From: an uncultured Porphyromonadaceae bacterium
Lineage (GTDB): Bacteria > Bacteroidota > Bacteroidia > Bacteroidales > Muribaculaceae
NCBI GenBank assembly: GCA_947174235.1
Contig: CAMWID010000001.1
Span: 62,001-126,000 of the forward strand
Direction of reading: 5' to 3'
Length of the DNA stretch: 64,000 nucleotides
Made by a program: the position numbers and the translations under genes. Shown piece after piece: positions 63,147-64,000 of the stretch. The notes under the pieces were generated by a model. The model was not told the origin of the DNA, did not search any database, and saw only the letters and a program-made list of their open reading frames with translations. Within the stretch, counting starts at the first letter, position 1. Each line of letters starts with the position of its first letter.

Positions 63147-63180
63147 AGAACGCGGGCAAGACCCGCGTTCTTTATTTGAT
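63138..63180. terminator. Very strong bidirectional terminator between convergent genes
   Basis: A perfect stem of about 19 bp (63138-63156 with 63162-63180; core AAAGAACGCGGG / CCCGCGTTCTTT) with loop CAAGA. A/T-rich outer arms give T runs on both strands. It contains the rnz stop codon and ends one base before the stop codon of the minus-strand gene at 63181. Confidence 0.9.
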
Positions 63181-64000
63181 TCATTTTGCCGTCACATTGA
63201 TTATCGCTCCTGCTGAATGGGCGATATCAAGTGGAGAATACTGGCTTTGTACTGTAGCCACACCATTTGCATATTCACCTTCCCTGTCAACGTAACAGTC
63301 ATATGTCAACACATATATCCCTTTGGGAAGAAAGTCTATGAAAAACGAAGTCCCTGTATCTCTCACCTCCCGATACATGCCGAGCCCGTCTTTGACAGTA
63401 TACGCCGACACCTGGTCTGCCGGCTCAAGACATGCGCTCCTGGAATCCATGACCGCGACGTAGTTCATATCTTTTCTACATGTCAGCGTCAATGTGACCC
63501 TTACCTTGTCTCCTACCTTCAAAGGACTTTCCGAAACTACCGTCCCTTCAGAAGATTCATTGACAACAAGAAGCTTCTTGTCAATCTTCAGGTTCTCACA
63601 CTTCTCTGCCTTTACATCCTTTATTGGGGCAAGATATTGACTTACCACTCCTCCCCATGCGGGCGAGGATGACGTTTTTCTTATCTCAAGTTGTTTTCCT
63701 GAAGCAAATTCCGGTTCAAGTTGCAATGTCAGGATTCCGGGCAGACTCTCCCCCTCCGGTATTCCCAATTGGTTTTCACCAACTGTCACCAAAGGCGCTG
63801 CTTCAGGAGAAATCCATTGTGTTCCACAGGCGACAATGGCTCTTATTACTTCCACGGTATCAGAGTCAGCACCCCAGTCTTCGGTCGATTTCTGCAGCAA
63901 CAGCCACTGTCTCAATCCGTCTACCGCAGGGGAATCCGGCTCAATCTCCGAATAAGCTTCCAACACGGCGGCAGTTGTGGAGATTTTAGACCATCCGTTA
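63181..64000 (-). CDS. C-terminal part of an alpha-2-macroglobulin-like protein, cut by the window edge
   Basis: The frame is open to the right edge, so the gene begins outside; about 273 residues are visible. The first 60 (AVLEAYSEIEPDSPAVDGLR and RQWLLLQKSTEDWGADSDT) are the end of the alpha/alpha thioester-domain toroid of bacterial alpha-2-macroglobulin family proteins, with the pattern TEDWGA.DT. The rest is the C-terminal receptor-binding-like beta domain (VGDKVRVTLTLTCRKDMNYV, then DFLPKGIYVLTYDCYVDREG, and ATVQSQYSPLDIAHSAG). Bacteroidetes encode very large members in the envelope, thought to trap proteases or help surface assembly. The diagnostic parts lie outside the window. Confidence 0.85.
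   Translation of the reverse strand, partial: NGWSKISTTAAVLEAYSEIEPDSPAVDGLRQWLLLQKSTEDWGADSDTVEVIRAIVACGTQWISPEAAPLVTVGENQLGIPEGESLPGILTLQLEPEFASGKQLEIRKTSSSPAWGGVVSQYLAPIKDVKAEKCENLKIDKKLLVVNESSEGTVVSESPLKVGDKVRVTLTLTCRKDMNYVAVMDSRSACLEPADQVSAYTVKDGLGMYREVRDTGTSFFIDFLPKGIYVLTYDCYVDREGEYANGVATVQSQYSPLDIAHSAGAIINVTAK

Overview
The window looks like a chromosomal segment of a Bacteroidales bacterium, perhaps a Muribaculaceae relative; the family-level guess is inference. The signs are a SusC/SusD pair, several TonB-dependent outer-membrane proteins, lipoproteins with Cys lipoboxes, an 11-subunit complex I without NuoE/F/G and with fused NuoCD, and many promoter candidates of the Bacteroidetes type (TTTG - about 19-21 nt - TAnnTTTG) with no clear Shine-Dalgarno sites. 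It is mostly housekeeping. I see no prophage, CRISPR array, insertion sequence with a transposase, or tRNA/rRNA gene. A MITE-like inverted-repeat element lies at 17511-17673.

Layout. 1-7.1 kb: the 3' part of a large TonB-receptor-like barrel protein, a DJ-1/PfpI protein, an ApbE flavin transferase lipoprotein, and a patatin phospholipase fused to an outer-membrane barrel. 7.1-13.9 kb: an AraC-type regulator whose start codon abuts a run of nine C, divergent from a SusC/SusD glycan-uptake pair that has no enzymes beside it. 14-20 kb: serB, a DUF349 protein, a secreted cyclophilin, a small unknown protein, and a cytidylate-kinase-like protein followed by the RNase P RNA gene. 20.5-27.7 kb: a BrkB-type membrane protein, a three-gene glycogen operon (debranching enzyme, glycosyltransferase, GH57 enzyme) and a Crp/Fnr regulator.

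27.9-39.4 kb: a nine-gene minus-strand run reading nadE, tsaC/sua5, a polyprenyl-phosphate sugar transferase, a ClC channel, fmt, menD, menB, menC, menE. It joins NAD and menaquinone synthesis with translation genes. 39.7-57.2 kb: one minus-strand array, nuoA-B-CD-H, then atpD-C-B-E-F-H-A-G, then nuoI-J-K-L-M-N. The complete F1Fo ATP synthase cluster therefore sits inside the complex I cluster, behind one good promoter at 57292-57322 and ahead of one strong terminator at 39634-39673. This is the most striking feature of the window. 57.4-64 kb: a TonB-dependent receptor with a partner lipoprotein, L-serine dehydratase, RNase Z, and the C-terminal end of an alpha-2-macroglobulin-like protein that runs off the right edge.

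Together the central 30 kb covers much of anaerobic electron transport: NAD synthesis, menaquinone synthesis, the proton-pumping quinone reductase and the ATP synthase that uses the gradient. The outer parts handle nutrient capture at the outer membrane, carbon storage and general maintenance. All calls rest on reading the sequence; no database search was run.
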